Of a DNA stretch of 64,000 bases, positions 31,931 to 42,330 are shown in pieces; within the stretch, counting starts at the first letter, position 1; each line of letters starts with the position of its first letter. Both the position numbers and the translations under genes were made by a program. The stretch covers positions 1-64,000 of the forward strand of contig NZ_JAEDOX010000010.1 of the NCBI RefSeq assembly GCF_017872555.1, given 5' to 3'. The stretch comes from Ruegeria sp. HKCCSA071 (GTDB lineage: Bacteria > Pseudomonadota > Alphaproteobacteria > Rhodobacterales > Rhodobacteraceae). Below the pieces are notes generated by a model. That model was not told the DNA's origin. It made no database searches and worked only from the letters and a program-made list of their open reading frames with translations.

Positions 31931-34303
31931 TCAGAACCGAACACTTAAGTTTGCACCGAGGCCATGCTCTTGGCCGTTGGAACGAACTGAGTAACCATAC
32001 CCTGCCGTTAGTCTTGCCAGATCAGAAATCTGATACCCTAGCCCCAGACCAAGAACGAAACCATTTGCTCCTCGGTTTTGTCCGACTTGTGTGAACGTGC
32101 CAAATATCGGGCTCGTCACAGTGATTTCGTGCTCACTATCCTTGTTGGCAAAGAAGTCATACTCGTAACGAGCAAAGGCGATTGGGGTTAGCAAACCATT
32201 CTCTGTCAAGAAGTCGCGTTGATAATCAACTCCAATGGAAGCAACCAGAGACTCTGCGTTCGCTTTTTCAATCGAGTAGTTGAAATCACCACCGCCCGTC
32301 TCTGTGCCTGAACCTTGTTGAATACGCCCGTAGTTCAATCCAAAAACTGTGGAAACCCTTGCACCGCTGTCCAGGTTAAACAACTTCCGTGCCTGGATAC
32401 CGGCATGGATGCCCTCTTGGTCCAAATCAGACTTTGCCTCGCCTCCCGTAAAGCCATCAACAGAAGGGTTATTTCGCTTGGCGTCGGTTTCACCGAACAT
32501 GTAACCGACCAGCCCGGAGAACTCCCAGGTTCCTGTTGTTGTACGCCCATAGACGCCCACGTGATAGCTGTCGGTCGAAAAGTCCTGATCGACTTGATCG
32601 TGTTCATCCATGGAGGATGTCCCAAAACCTGCGTACACGCCGACCACACCTCTATCGGTGCTTGCGACATCCGCTCCGACCAAAATGGTGCCCAGCGAAT
32701 AGTCGAATGTGCCAAGGCCGTTACTTCCCTCAACGTCCCCGCTCACATAGGCCGTGTCGATCCACCAGCGCCGATCAGAGCAGTCGATTGCGCCACTCGG
32801 GCTCTGGGCCAAGTCGATATCGCCTGCTGCAACGGGTTGATCCGCGTTGCTGAAGCCAACCGCTTGATACTTGCGGCAGTCAGCGTGGCTCAGCACTGTG
32901 TTGGTTATCAGGTCAAGTTGCTCCAGACCAACGGTCAAATTGGAGGAATATGGTTCTGCGTGCACACTATTAAACCCAGCCAAACCTGAATTGGTAAGCG
33001 TGTTAACGGCATTGCCCAAGGTTGTGCCGTTGGTCAGGTTGGTTCCTGGAGACGTGTTTGTGGTGTTGGCCACCGCACCAGCAAGGTTGCTTGCATTGGG
33101 AGATCCGATAACTGATGGATGTTGCGGTAAACTCGAAACGGGGAGGGTCGAAAACGCAATATCAATACTACCGTCCGCAGTTGGCGTGTTTGAGATACTC
33201 AGACTGGATAGGGCGGGCAGGGATCCCCCGGCAACAAGAGTTGGGGAGTTTCCATCAAAACTCGAGGCTTGAAAAACCGTATAGTCGTTGCCAGCAGCAT
33301 AGTCCTGCGCAGTCAGGCCGGGACGAGCGGCTTCGACTTGTATGGTGGCGTTGTTGATGCCAGTGACTGCGTCTGTTGACGAAACCAGATCCGCATTTTG
33401 TGCCGCTGCGGGGTCGACTTCCGACAAAATCGTCGACCCCGCATCGAAGGAAATTGCACTAGTAAAATTCAACGTTCCAATCGAGGAGCCTGGTGAAAGA
33501 ACAGCGCCATTTCTCACGTTGAAATTGAATGCGTTCACGGTGCCGTTGCCGGCCAGAGTACCAAAGTTATCAAAATCGACCGTGGTTAAGCTGCTGGACG
33601 CGTCAAGCCGAAGTGTTGAACCAGCACCGATCACCATATTGCTGGTGGCCGTCATTGAACTGTTGGTCAGTGTAAAATCAGACGCTTGAGCTATTCTTGT
33701 CTGAATGTTGATCACACCAAACGCGATTTCCGTCGCGTTTGTTACTGTCAAGTTATCGTAAGTTAACGGCGTGTCTGATTGGAAATACACCTCGGTAGGG
33801 TCAACGTCTCCACCATTGGCGGGTGCGAATGTCATCGACCTTCCCGAACCAATCGAAGTGCCAATAATATTCACCCGTAGCTTGCCGTTGATTTGCGTCG
33901 TCAGGGCCTCCCGTGAAACAAAGTCGCCGGTCCCCGCCGCGACATCGACGTTCAGAAGAGTCAAAACTGAAGCATTGCTTGGAACGGTATTTTGGCCCGG
34001 GACATACAGCTCAATTTCCCCAGAAGGCGTTATGGAAGAGTTTCCAATCAGAAGATGCGTTATTGGACCATTCGGGATCGGGAGACATGTTCGCTCAGTC
34101 GTAGAGATAGTTTGATTTGCTAGAGTGGTTTCAGAACCTGATGAATATTCTATCCGGGGCGAACCCAATTCTACGCAGGCTTGTGAGCTTCGAGCCTGTG
34201 CACTGGTTGGCGACATCACAAAAGCGAAAGCTACGAATGTGAAACTCGCCAAAGTGATGCGCTGAGCAATTCGACTTAGTGGGAACGGCCTATTGTTTGT
34301 CAC
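31931..34303 (-). CDS. Autotransporter with C-terminal outer-membrane beta-barrel
   Basis: 790 residues, type V secretion. Signal peptide ending AQARS; a passenger of about 450 residues rich in Asn, Thr, Ser and Gly with beta-helix-type repeats (SLTTVDFDNFGTLAG, NGAVLSPGSSIGTLNF); then a 280-residue barrel beginning near WWIDTAYVSGDVEGS and ending with the terminal Phe (LSVRF) that the BAM complex recognises. The start GTG at 34303 has GAGGAG upstream. It probably displays or releases an adhesin-type passenger; ligand unknown. It converges with the propeller gene. Confidence 0.9.
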   Translation of the reverse strand: MTNNRPFPLSRIAQRITLASFTFVAFAFVMSPTSAQARSSQACVELGSPRIEYSSGSETTLANQTISTTERTCLPIPNGPITHLLIGNSSITPSGEIELYVPGQNTVPSNASVLTLLNVDVAAGTGDFVSREALTTQINGKLRVNIIGTSIGSGRSMTFAPANGGDVDPTEVYFQSDTPLTYDNLTVTNATEIAFGVINIQTRIAQASDFTLTNSSMTATSNMVIGAGSTLRLDASSSLTTVDFDNFGTLAGNGTVNAFNFNVRNGAVLSPGSSIGTLNFTSAISFDAGSTILSEVDPAAAQNADLVSSTDAVTGINNATIQVEAARPGLTAQDYAAGNDYTVFQASSFDGNSPTLVAGGSLPALSSLSISNTPTADGSIDIAFSTLPVSSLPQHPSVIGSPNASNLAGAVANTTNTSPGTNLTNGTTLGNAVNTLTNSGLAGFNSVHAEPYSSNLTVGLEQLDLITNTVLSHADCRKYQAVGFSNADQPVAAGDIDLAQSPSGAIDCSDRRWWIDTAYVSGDVEGSNGLGTFDYSLGTILVGADVASTDRGVVGVYAGFGTSSMDEHDQVDQDFSTDSYHVGVYGRTTTGTWEFSGLVGYMFGETDAKRNNPSVDGFTGGEAKSDLDQEGIHAGIQARKLFNLDSGARVSTVFGLNYGRIQQGSGTETGGGDFNYSIEKANAESLVASIGVDYQRDFLTENGLLTPIAFARYEYDFFANKDSEHEITVTSPIFGTFTQVGQNRGANGFVLGLGLGYQISDLARLTAGYGYSVRSNGQEHGLGANLSVRF

Positions 34304-34583
34304 CAACTTTCTCCTCTCGCGGTACAAGCGAAGCTACCTCAACTTAGGACTTGAAAAACAAAGTTTATCTTTTTGGATTTTTTGTTGTGGCATATGAGCA
34401 AACTCACAACACGGGAAGGTCTGCGCAATACAGACCTGCTCGTGCATTTACTGCGAGGCAAGACAAGCCGGGTTTTACATTCCGACCACACCCACCCTTG
34501 CGTAAAAGCAATCGCAAAAGGTCAAGCCTTGAAACGATTTTCCCGAGCTTGATGGGCGCTGAACAGCGCCATTGAGTATAGGC
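34304..34583. other. Gene-poor stretch upstream of the autotransporter
   Basis: Promoter region for the autotransporter and the left end of a run of remnants. No gene seen. An eight-base-pair-scale stem (GGCGCTG/CAGCGCC) lies at about 34556-34573 without a T run. Confidence 0.45.
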
Positions 34584-34784
34584 ATGGATCATTGGATTTA
34601 GGAGTCGATAGCTAAGATCAATGCAGATGCTCACCGCTCCGCCGATACGCACCTTTTCAAGCTAGTAGGCCAAAACTTCTGGACCGAGATTGATCTGATC
34701 GAGAGCGCGTCCCTTATTCAGAAACTCGACGAAACCAATTTGAAGTTTGAGTTTCAGAGTTTGCCAATTTTCGACAAGATCTGA
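34584..34784 (+). pseudogene. Remnant of a PLP-dependent cysteine-synthase-family gene
   Basis: From ATG 34584 the frame reads MDHWI, an amber codon (34599-34601), then ESIAKINADAHRSADTHLFKL. The segment ADAHRSADTHLFKL is the N-terminal signature of PLP-dependent cysteine-synthase-like proteins, which normally continue into the Lys-bearing HPTGSLKHR motif. Here the homology is lost within 15 codons and the frame ends at 34784. Both the stop and the missing catalytic part show decay. Identification is from memory of the family pattern. Confidence 0.4.
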
Positions 34785-34829
34785 AAGCTGGTTGACTGAC
34801 ACCAAGAGAATGAAACAATAAACTGAGCA

Positions 34830-35006
34830 ATGACACGGAGTACGAAGATACTGTTGGCGCTCACCGTATTGACGGTCGGGTTATACATGTTCCTAGCGGG
34901 ACGTGCGGTCGAACGTTACCAATATGAGGAGGCCTGCCTAGACTTGGGCGGAGGTCGCCATCCTGGAGATTACCCGATTTGCGTTTTGGAACAGCGTTCT
35001 AACTGA
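34830..35006 (+). CDS. Small membrane-anchored protein with CLDLGGG-CV motif
   Basis: 58 residues, below the usual annotation cutoff. One membrane segment (ILLALTVLTVGLYMFLAG) and a short tail with YEEACLDLGGGRHPGDYPICVLE, two cysteines 13 residues apart that may pair in the periplasm. This Cys-x-Asp-x-Gly-Gly...Cys tail occurs in small proteobacterial proteins, as far as I recall. The ribosome site is weak. Confidence 0.5.
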   Translation: MTRSTKILLALTVLTVGLYMFLAGRAVERYQYEEACLDLGGGRHPGDYPICVLEQRSN

Positions 35007-35016
35007 CGGACTCGTC

Positions 35017-35214
35017 TCAGTCACGCCGCGATTGGAACAAAGAAACTACGAGCACAACGACGCCAATTGCTGCGAGAATGAAAGTCAGCGGCAAAAAGAA
35101 GCTTTCTTGCAGAACGCCGTTTGGGTCGACACCGCCAAAAAACAGGTGCTCTGAAAGCCCACTTAGTGCTGCAAGGAAAAGGATGACGATACCAAAAAGG
35201 CGAAGTTTGGTCAT
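35017..35214 (-). CDS. Small two-helix membrane protein
   Basis: 65 residues; segments KLRLFGIVILFLAALSGL and FFLPLTFILAAIGVVVLVVSLF with a short loop between. AGGAGA precedes the ATG at 35214, so the start is well supported. Unknown family. It converges with the 58-residue gene, ten bases apart. Confidence 0.6.
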   Translation of the reverse strand: MTKLRLFGIVILFLAALSGLSEHLFFGGVDPNGVLQESFFLPLTFILAAIGVVVLVVSLFQSRRD

Positions 35215-35337
35215 GTCAGGTCTCCTAGGGAATGGACCAACAGTTAGCATCGTTCTTCATACCTGTGACTTGAGGAACCTAGTTCTTCAATACCTTGATT
35301 GCATCGCGATCCAGCCGTTGGCGCATATAATGCGAAT

Positions 35338-35661
35338 ATGACAAGAGATATTGAATCTAACGCTCAGACAATCTCTGATGCCATTGCCTCTGCCCAGCAG
35401 ATATCTCCACTGTCTTCAGAGGCAGGGCAGCTAACGCTGGATGACGCTTATTCGATTGCAAGTCGCGTCCGAGAACTTCAGGGCAAAAAGAGAGTTGGCC
35501 GGAAGGTCGGCTTCACGAACCGCGCGATTTGGCCTGTTTATGGTGTGGATCAACCCATTTGGGGAGAGGTTCACTCAGATGGGCTGTTTTCGACTGATCA
35601 GCCGGTAAACTTGGCAAGGTATTCAGAACCGAGAATCGAGCCAGAAATCGTACCTTCTTAA
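35338..35661 (+). pseudogene. Truncated 2-keto-4-pentenoate hydratase
   Basis: 107 codons covering the N-terminal third of the hydratase (MhpD) family: LTLDDAYSIASRVRELQGKKRVGRKVGFTNRAIWPVYGVDQPIWGEVH and EPRIEPEIV are in family order, but the frame stops straight after EPEIVPS, where the metal-binding catalytic part should begin. Normal members are near 260 residues. The start at 35338 gives the usual N-terminus. Non-functional remnant. Confidence 0.7.
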
Positions 35662-35662
35662 A

Positions 35663-35936
35663 GGGTATTCGCTTTGCAACACTGCCCGAAAAGAGAGCTG
35701 AACGAGCTACAGACCTTAGGGTATCCGAATAAAGCTATTTGCTGTCAGCATCATGGGATACAGCATTTGACAAGGGTCTGGTGACTTTCAAGGACGACGG
35801 GACACCTAGGTTTTCGAGTAAATTGTCCGCACCGGCAATGAGCTCGTTTTCTGGACATTCCAAGCAGATCTCTGGTCAAACTGCTGGGCACAAGGAGAAC
35901 CTGATCTGGTATCGCGATCAGGTGTTCAATCCTTGA
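35663..35936 (+). pseudogene. Remnant of an HNH-endonuclease-family C-terminus
   Basis: From about 35730 the frame reads SASWDTAFDKGLVTFKDDGTPR and ends TAGHKENLIWYRDQVFNP, resembling the C-terminal part of the HNH endonucleases common in Rhodobacterales. No HNH core precedes it; instead the sequence joins directly to the truncated hydratase, so a deletion or recombination fused two broken genes. Some 70 bases at the left are not assignable. Confidence 0.45.
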
Positions 35937-36059
35937 GCAACTGAAACTTATCCTTCGACACCCGCATAAGGCGATTTACTTGCTCTCCTCTGCACTATTA
36001 TCGTGAAACAGTGCAAACTTATGGGGTGCGTGAAGGTTTGTGCGCGTCCCTACAAACCG

Positions 36060-38477
<2,418 letters not shown>

Positions 38478-38591
38478 TCAGTCAGTACCTATATTATTTT
38501 GGTAACTTATACGTTTTCTGGTAGGGATTGTCACGCCATCCCCCAATATTTTGTGTTGTTCCGGATCGTTTTTCGCCACCCGAAAAGGGGA

Positions 38592-39170
38592 TCACAAACG
38601 ATCGATATCAGAAGCGATATCCGCGGCAATTTCCAACGCATCGACATCCTCGCGCTCGGCCGACAATCGCAGCCCGAGAATGTCCGACTGATACCGTGCC
38701 GCCAATCGATCCGGATCATGTCCCGCCCCGATTTCACCGGCATCCTGAGCCTTGCGAAACAGATCCGCGAAACATTCTTTCATTTCCGCCATGTGATGGG
38801 CCGCCTGATCCGCAAGGTCATGATCCTTCGCCTTCAACTCGGCATATGTCTTTGCCAACATGCAGGCCTTTGCCGGGGTCTTGGGCGCTTCGATCACCAA
38901 TCGGGGCTGCGCTTTCAGCGCTTCCTTCGGGCCCAGTTTTTCCGCCAGGGCCTTTAGGCGCGCCACACCTTCTTGCGTATAACTCTCCATTGTCAGCGCA
39001 TAGAGCGCATCTTTCGACCCGAATGCCGCATAAAAACTGCCGGGCTTCAGCTTCAGCTCCCGCTCAAGGTCCTTCAGCGATGTACCAGCCCAGCCCTGAC
39101 GCCAGAAGATATCCTTCGCCTTCGCGATCAACGCGTCACGATCATATGTAGGTTTGCGGGGCATCAACAT
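38592..39170 (-). CDS. TetR-family regulator, probable repressor of the AhpD-like gene
   Basis: 192 residues. Helix-turn-helix at about 10-55 (GTSLKDLERELKLKPGSFYAAFGSKDALYA) and a ligand domain of the TetR_C type. Divergent from the AhpD-like gene 95 bases away, with two palindromic operators between them (39180-39220), so self- and partner-repression is likely. The start among ATG 39170, ATG 39164 and GTG 39191 is unsettled. Confidence 0.9.
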   Translation of the reverse strand: MLMPRKPTYDRDALIAKAKDIFWRQGWAGTSLKDLERELKLKPGSFYAAFGSKDALYALTMESYTQEGVARLKALAEKLGPKEALKAQPRLVIEAPKTPAKACMLAKTYAELKAKDHDLADQAAHHMAEMKECFADLFRKAQDAGEIGAGHDPDRLAARYQSDILGLRLSAEREDVDALEIAADIASDIDRL

Positions 39171-39179
39171 CACCAATTC

Positions 39180-39195
39180 TTGAACGTTCACTCAA
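39180..39195. promoter_or_regulatory. TetR-type operator, left copy
   Basis: TTGAACGTTCACTCAA, matching the right copy at 14 of 16 positions and offset 24 bases from it. Overlaps the upstream end of the regulator gene. Confidence 0.6.
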
Positions 39196-39202
39196 ATATA
39201 TA

Positions 39203-39220
39203 CTTGAGCGATCACTCAAG
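39203..39220. promoter_or_regulatory. TetR-type operator, right copy
   Basis: CTTGAG-CGATCA-CTCAAG, a near-perfect 18-base palindrome in the 94-base divergent region, 45 bases before the AhpD-like start. Confidence 0.7.
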
Positions 39221-39264
39221 AAACCCTAAATACGACCCATCGCGCCAAAAACAGGAGTTCCAAC

Positions 39265-39831
39265 ATGGCCAATTTCCCGTCTCACGACCTCGAAACCGCG
39301 CCTGAAGCGTCCAAACCGCTGCTGCAAAAGTCTCAGGCCGCTTTTGGTCGCTTGCCCGGCCTTCATAAGGTCATGGCCGAAAGCCCTCAGCATCTCGAAG
39401 GCTATCAGGTTCTGCACGGCCTGTTCCTGCAAACTGATTTCGACAATGATGAGAAAACCGTCGTCTGGCAGACCATCAATGTGGAAAACGAGTGCCACTA
39501 CTGCGTGCCCGCCCACACCGGTATCGCCAAGATGATGAAGATATCGGACGAAATCTCGGACGCGCTGCGTAACGAAACTCCGCTGCCTTCAGCCAAACTC
39601 GAAGCACTTCGCACCTTCACCCTGCAAGTGATGGAAACCCGAGGCAACCCGACCGAAGATCAGCTTCAGGCGTTCTTTGATGCGGGCTATTCCCATCGCG
39701 CGGTTCTGGATGTCGTGCTGGGTCTGGCCCAGAAAACCATGTCGAACTACGTCAACCACATGGCCAAAACCCCAGTGGACGAAGTTATGCGCGGCTTTCT
39801 GTGGGAACGTAAAGTCAGCGAACCGGCCTAA
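39265..39831 (+). CDS. Carboxymuconolactone-decarboxylase family (AhpD-like) protein
   Basis: 188 residues. The redox motif ECHYCVPAHT (Cys-x-x-Cys-x-x-x-His, about residue 79-85) is that of AhpD-type alkylhydroperoxide reductases and their relatives, which act in peroxide defence. An AALG-like helical core surrounds it. AGGAG precedes the ATG. Its last four bases overlap the end of convergent recF. Controlled by the divergent TetR. Substrate unknown. Confidence 0.88.
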   Translation: MANFPSHDLETAPEASKPLLQKSQAAFGRLPGLHKVMAESPQHLEGYQVLHGLFLQTDFDNDEKTVVWQTINVENECHYCVPAHTGIAKMMKISDEISDALRNETPLPSAKLEALRTFTLQVMETRGNPTEDQLQAFFDAGYSHRAVLDVVLGLAQKTMSNYVNHMAKTPVDEVMRGFLWERKVSEPA

Positions 39832-40925
39832 GCCGCCACGACCGAACCCTCATCGCTTTCGGTCACGATCAGCGTCTGGGCCCGGTCGCCCAATTCCGCA
39901 AACAGTTCAGGTCCGGTGCCCGTCATCCAGGCCTGAGCGCCCAGCGCGCAAACCTCGTCATAAAGCGCTGCGCACCGCCCAGCATCCAGATGCGCGGCCA
40001 CTTCATCCAGCAGAACGATCGGAGGTGCGCCCAAGATCTCCGCCAGCGCCCGCGCATTGGACAGGATCAGCGACACCAAAAGCGCTTTCTGCTCACCAGT
40101 GGAACACTCTCTTGCCGGCACGCCCTTGGCCGCGAACACACCGTACAGGTCGGACCGATGCGGCCCCACCAGGGTCCGGCCCGCTGCCAGATCCCTGAAC
40201 CGGCTCTCGCTCAACGCGTCTCGCAAATCTTCCACCGTCTCGGGAATTGCGCCTTCGGTTTGCACCAATTCAAGTTCAGCCGAAGGGAACACGGTTTCCG
40301 CCCGGTCCTGCGCCGCCCGCAGAAGATCCAGCGACCTCAACCGCGCGGTATGGATGCGGTGCCCCGTCTCGGCCAACTGCCCTTCAAGCGCGGCATACCA
40401 ATGCGCGTCCCTGACCTGCTCTTTCAGCAGACGGTTACGCTCGCGCATCGCTTTTTCATAGATCAGCGATGTTTCAGCGTGGGCTGGGTCAAAACTCAGC
40501 GCAATACGGTCCAGAAACCGACGGCGCCCTTCAGCCCCTTCAATCCACAGACGGTCCATGGACGGGGTCAGCCAGACAACCCGCGCAAGTTTTCCCAGTT
40601 CGATCTGGGTCGCCGACTTGCCATCAATTCGCACCTGTCGCGCTGCGCCGCCCTCGGACCAGGTTTCGATTTCAAAACGCTGCCCCTGAGCGTCCAGCAA
40701 CCCGGACAGTTTCCAACCCAACGCTTCGGGCCGCCGGGTCATCTCGGCTGCACTCGCCCGCCGCATCCCGCGACCGGGTGAAAACAACGACACCGCTTCA
40801 AGAATGTTGGTCTTCCCCGCACCGTTAGGCCCGTGAATGGCAACGGGTCGCCCGTCCAGAGACAACCGCGCCAGCTTATGAGATCGAAAATGCGAGACCG
40901 TAAGCTCGGTCAGGGCCAATCCCAT
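39828..40925 (-). CDS. recF: RecF, gap-repair recombination mediator
   Basis: SMC-like ATPase that loads RecA at gaps with RecO/RecR. Walker A GPNGAGKTNILEA near residue 35; Walker B VLLDEVAAHLDAGR with a signature STGEQKALLVSL before it. 365 residues from ATG 40925. It follows dnaN by 59 bases; the stop overlaps the convergent AhpD-like gene by four bases. Confidence 0.96.
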   Translation of the reverse strand: MGLALTELTVSHFRSHKLARLSLDGRPVAIHGPNGAGKTNILEAVSLFSPGRGMRRASAAEMTRRPEALGWKLSGLLDAQGQRFEIETWSEGGAARQVRIDGKSATQIELGKLARVVWLTPSMDRLWIEGAEGRRRFLDRIALSFDPAHAETSLIYEKAMRERNRLLKEQVRDAHWYAALEGQLAETGHRIHTARLRSLDLLRAAQDRAETVFPSAELELVQTEGAIPETVEDLRDALSESRFRDLAAGRTLVGPHRSDLYGVFAAKGVPARECSTGEQKALLVSLILSNARALAEILGAPPIVLLDEVAAHLDAGRCAALYDEVCALGAQAWMTGTGPELFAELGDRAQTLIVTESDEGSVVAA

Positions 40926-40967
40926 GACCCCTCCCTTCATCTTTTCAAAAATACTCCCGCCGGAGGC

Positions 40968-40985
40968 ATCGCGCGTCCGCGCGAT
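40968..40985. repeat. Perfect hairpin at the dnaN stop, with Rhodobacterales-type spacer upstream
   Basis: ATCGCGCG and CGCGCGAT pair with a two-base loop right at the dnaN stop codon. Ahead of it (40946-40966) is the AAATACTCCCGCCGGAGGCA element that recurs between genes in this order, as I recall. It may tune recF expression, since the distance to the recF start is only 43 bases. Confidence 0.4.
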
Positions 40986-42106
40986 CAGACGCGCATCGGC
41001 ATGACGACGTATACGGCGCTCAGGTCGTTGCCTTCGCGCATCAATGTCGGGTCACCAGCCGAGTTGAACAGGAAAACTGCATTCTCACGATCCACCTGAG
41101 ACGCAATCTCCAACAGGTATTTGGCGTTGAACCCGATCTCCAACCGCTCATCCCCGTAAGCGACGGCCAGTTCTTCCTCGGCGGCACCGCTGTCGGGAGC
41201 GTTTACCGACAGGATCAGCTTGTCACCTTCCAATTGCAATTTCACTGCCCGCGACCGTTCCGACGAAACAGTCGCAACGCGATCCACGGCCTGCGCGAAC
41301 TCAGCGGCATCCACTTCAAGCTTGCGAGTGTTTCCTTGTGGGATAACACGTGTGTAGTCGGGGAAAGTGCCGTCAATAACCTTCGACGTCAGCGTGATAT
41401 CCGGCGTAGCAAAGCGCACCTTGGTTTCACTGACCGAAACGGCGATATCCATCTCGTCGTCATCCAGCAACTTGCGCAACTCGCCGACTGTTTTGCGGGG
41501 TACGATCACGCCCGGCATATCCGCCGCACCATCCGGTAAATCTGCGTCAATCCTCGCAAGCCGGTGGCCATCGGTGGCCACACAACGCAACATTTTTCCA
41601 CCTTCGGACCCATCTGCCACATGCATGTAGACACCGTTCAGATAGTACCGGGTCTCTTCCGTCGAGATGGCGAATTTCGACTTGTCGAACAACCGGCGCA
41701 GCAATGCCGCCGAAGCAGTGAAATTCGATTGATACTCAGACGATGCCATCACCGGGAAATCTTCTTTTGGCAGCGTCGCCAGCGAAAAATTCGACCGACC
41801 CGCTTCAACTGTCAGCCGTCCGGCAGCGCTGTCAGCGGTCAGTGTCACCAGCGCACCGTCGGGCAGTTTGCGCACAATCTCATGCAGGGTTGTTGCCGCA
41901 ACGGTTGTCGCGCCTGCCTTTTCGACCTGTGCGGGTGCCTTATCGACCACTTCGATATCCAGATCGGTGGCACGGAACTGGACCTGATCGCCTTCGGCCT
42001 CGATCAGGACATTGGCAAGTATGGGAATGGTATTGCGACGTTCTACAACAGACTGGGCCTGCGAAACGGCCTTTAGTAGGGTGCCGCGTTCAATGCTGAT
42101 CTTCAT
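40985..42106 (-). CDS. dnaN: DNA polymerase III beta subunit (sliding clamp)
   Basis: Ring clamp that holds the polymerase on DNA. Three DnaN domains, start MKISIERGTLLKAVSQAQSVVERRNT typical of the family, end MPMRV (the common C-terminus). 373 residues, normal. Between dnaA and recF in the classical order. Confidence 0.98.
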   Translation of the reverse strand: MKISIERGTLLKAVSQAQSVVERRNTIPILANVLIEAEGDQVQFRATDLDIEVVDKAPAQVEKAGATTVAATTLHEIVRKLPDGALVTLTADSAAGRLTVEAGRSNFSLATLPKEDFPVMASSEYQSNFTASAALLRRLFDKSKFAISTEETRYYLNGVYMHVADGSEGGKMLRCVATDGHRLARIDADLPDGAADMPGVIVPRKTVGELRKLLDDDEMDIAVSVSETKVRFATPDITLTSKVIDGTFPDYTRVIPQGNTRKLEVDAAEFAQAVDRVATVSSERSRAVKLQLEGDKLILSVNAPDSGAAEEELAVAYGDERLEIGFNAKYLLEIASQVDRENAVFLFNSAGDPTLMREGNDLSAVYVVMPMRV

Positions 42107-42276
42107 ACCCTCAATTCCTCTGACTTGCGTACCGACTTGGGCGGGACTGGCACGTTAGCGGTTCCACCCCGAGGCACAAGGATTTTTTACGGATTTCTGG
42201 GTTGGAATGCACCAACCGTCAAGTGCGGCGTGCCCCACAGGCCTCAGTTCTGGTGCAACCGTGGATTATTACGCAC

Positions 42277-42310
42277 AAAAAACGCCCCGGCGCAGAAGCC
42301 CGGAGCGTTT
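42277..42310 (-). terminator. Terminator after dnaA
   Basis: AAACGC and CCGG on the left pair with CCGG, a one-base mismatch and GCGTTT on the right, with an A run at the far left giving U tail on the minus strand. It lies 20 bases beyond the dnaA stop, so dnaN probably has its own promoter in the 170 bases that follow. Confidence 0.8.
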
Positions 42311-42330
42311 CTAAGCACTACTGACCCGGT

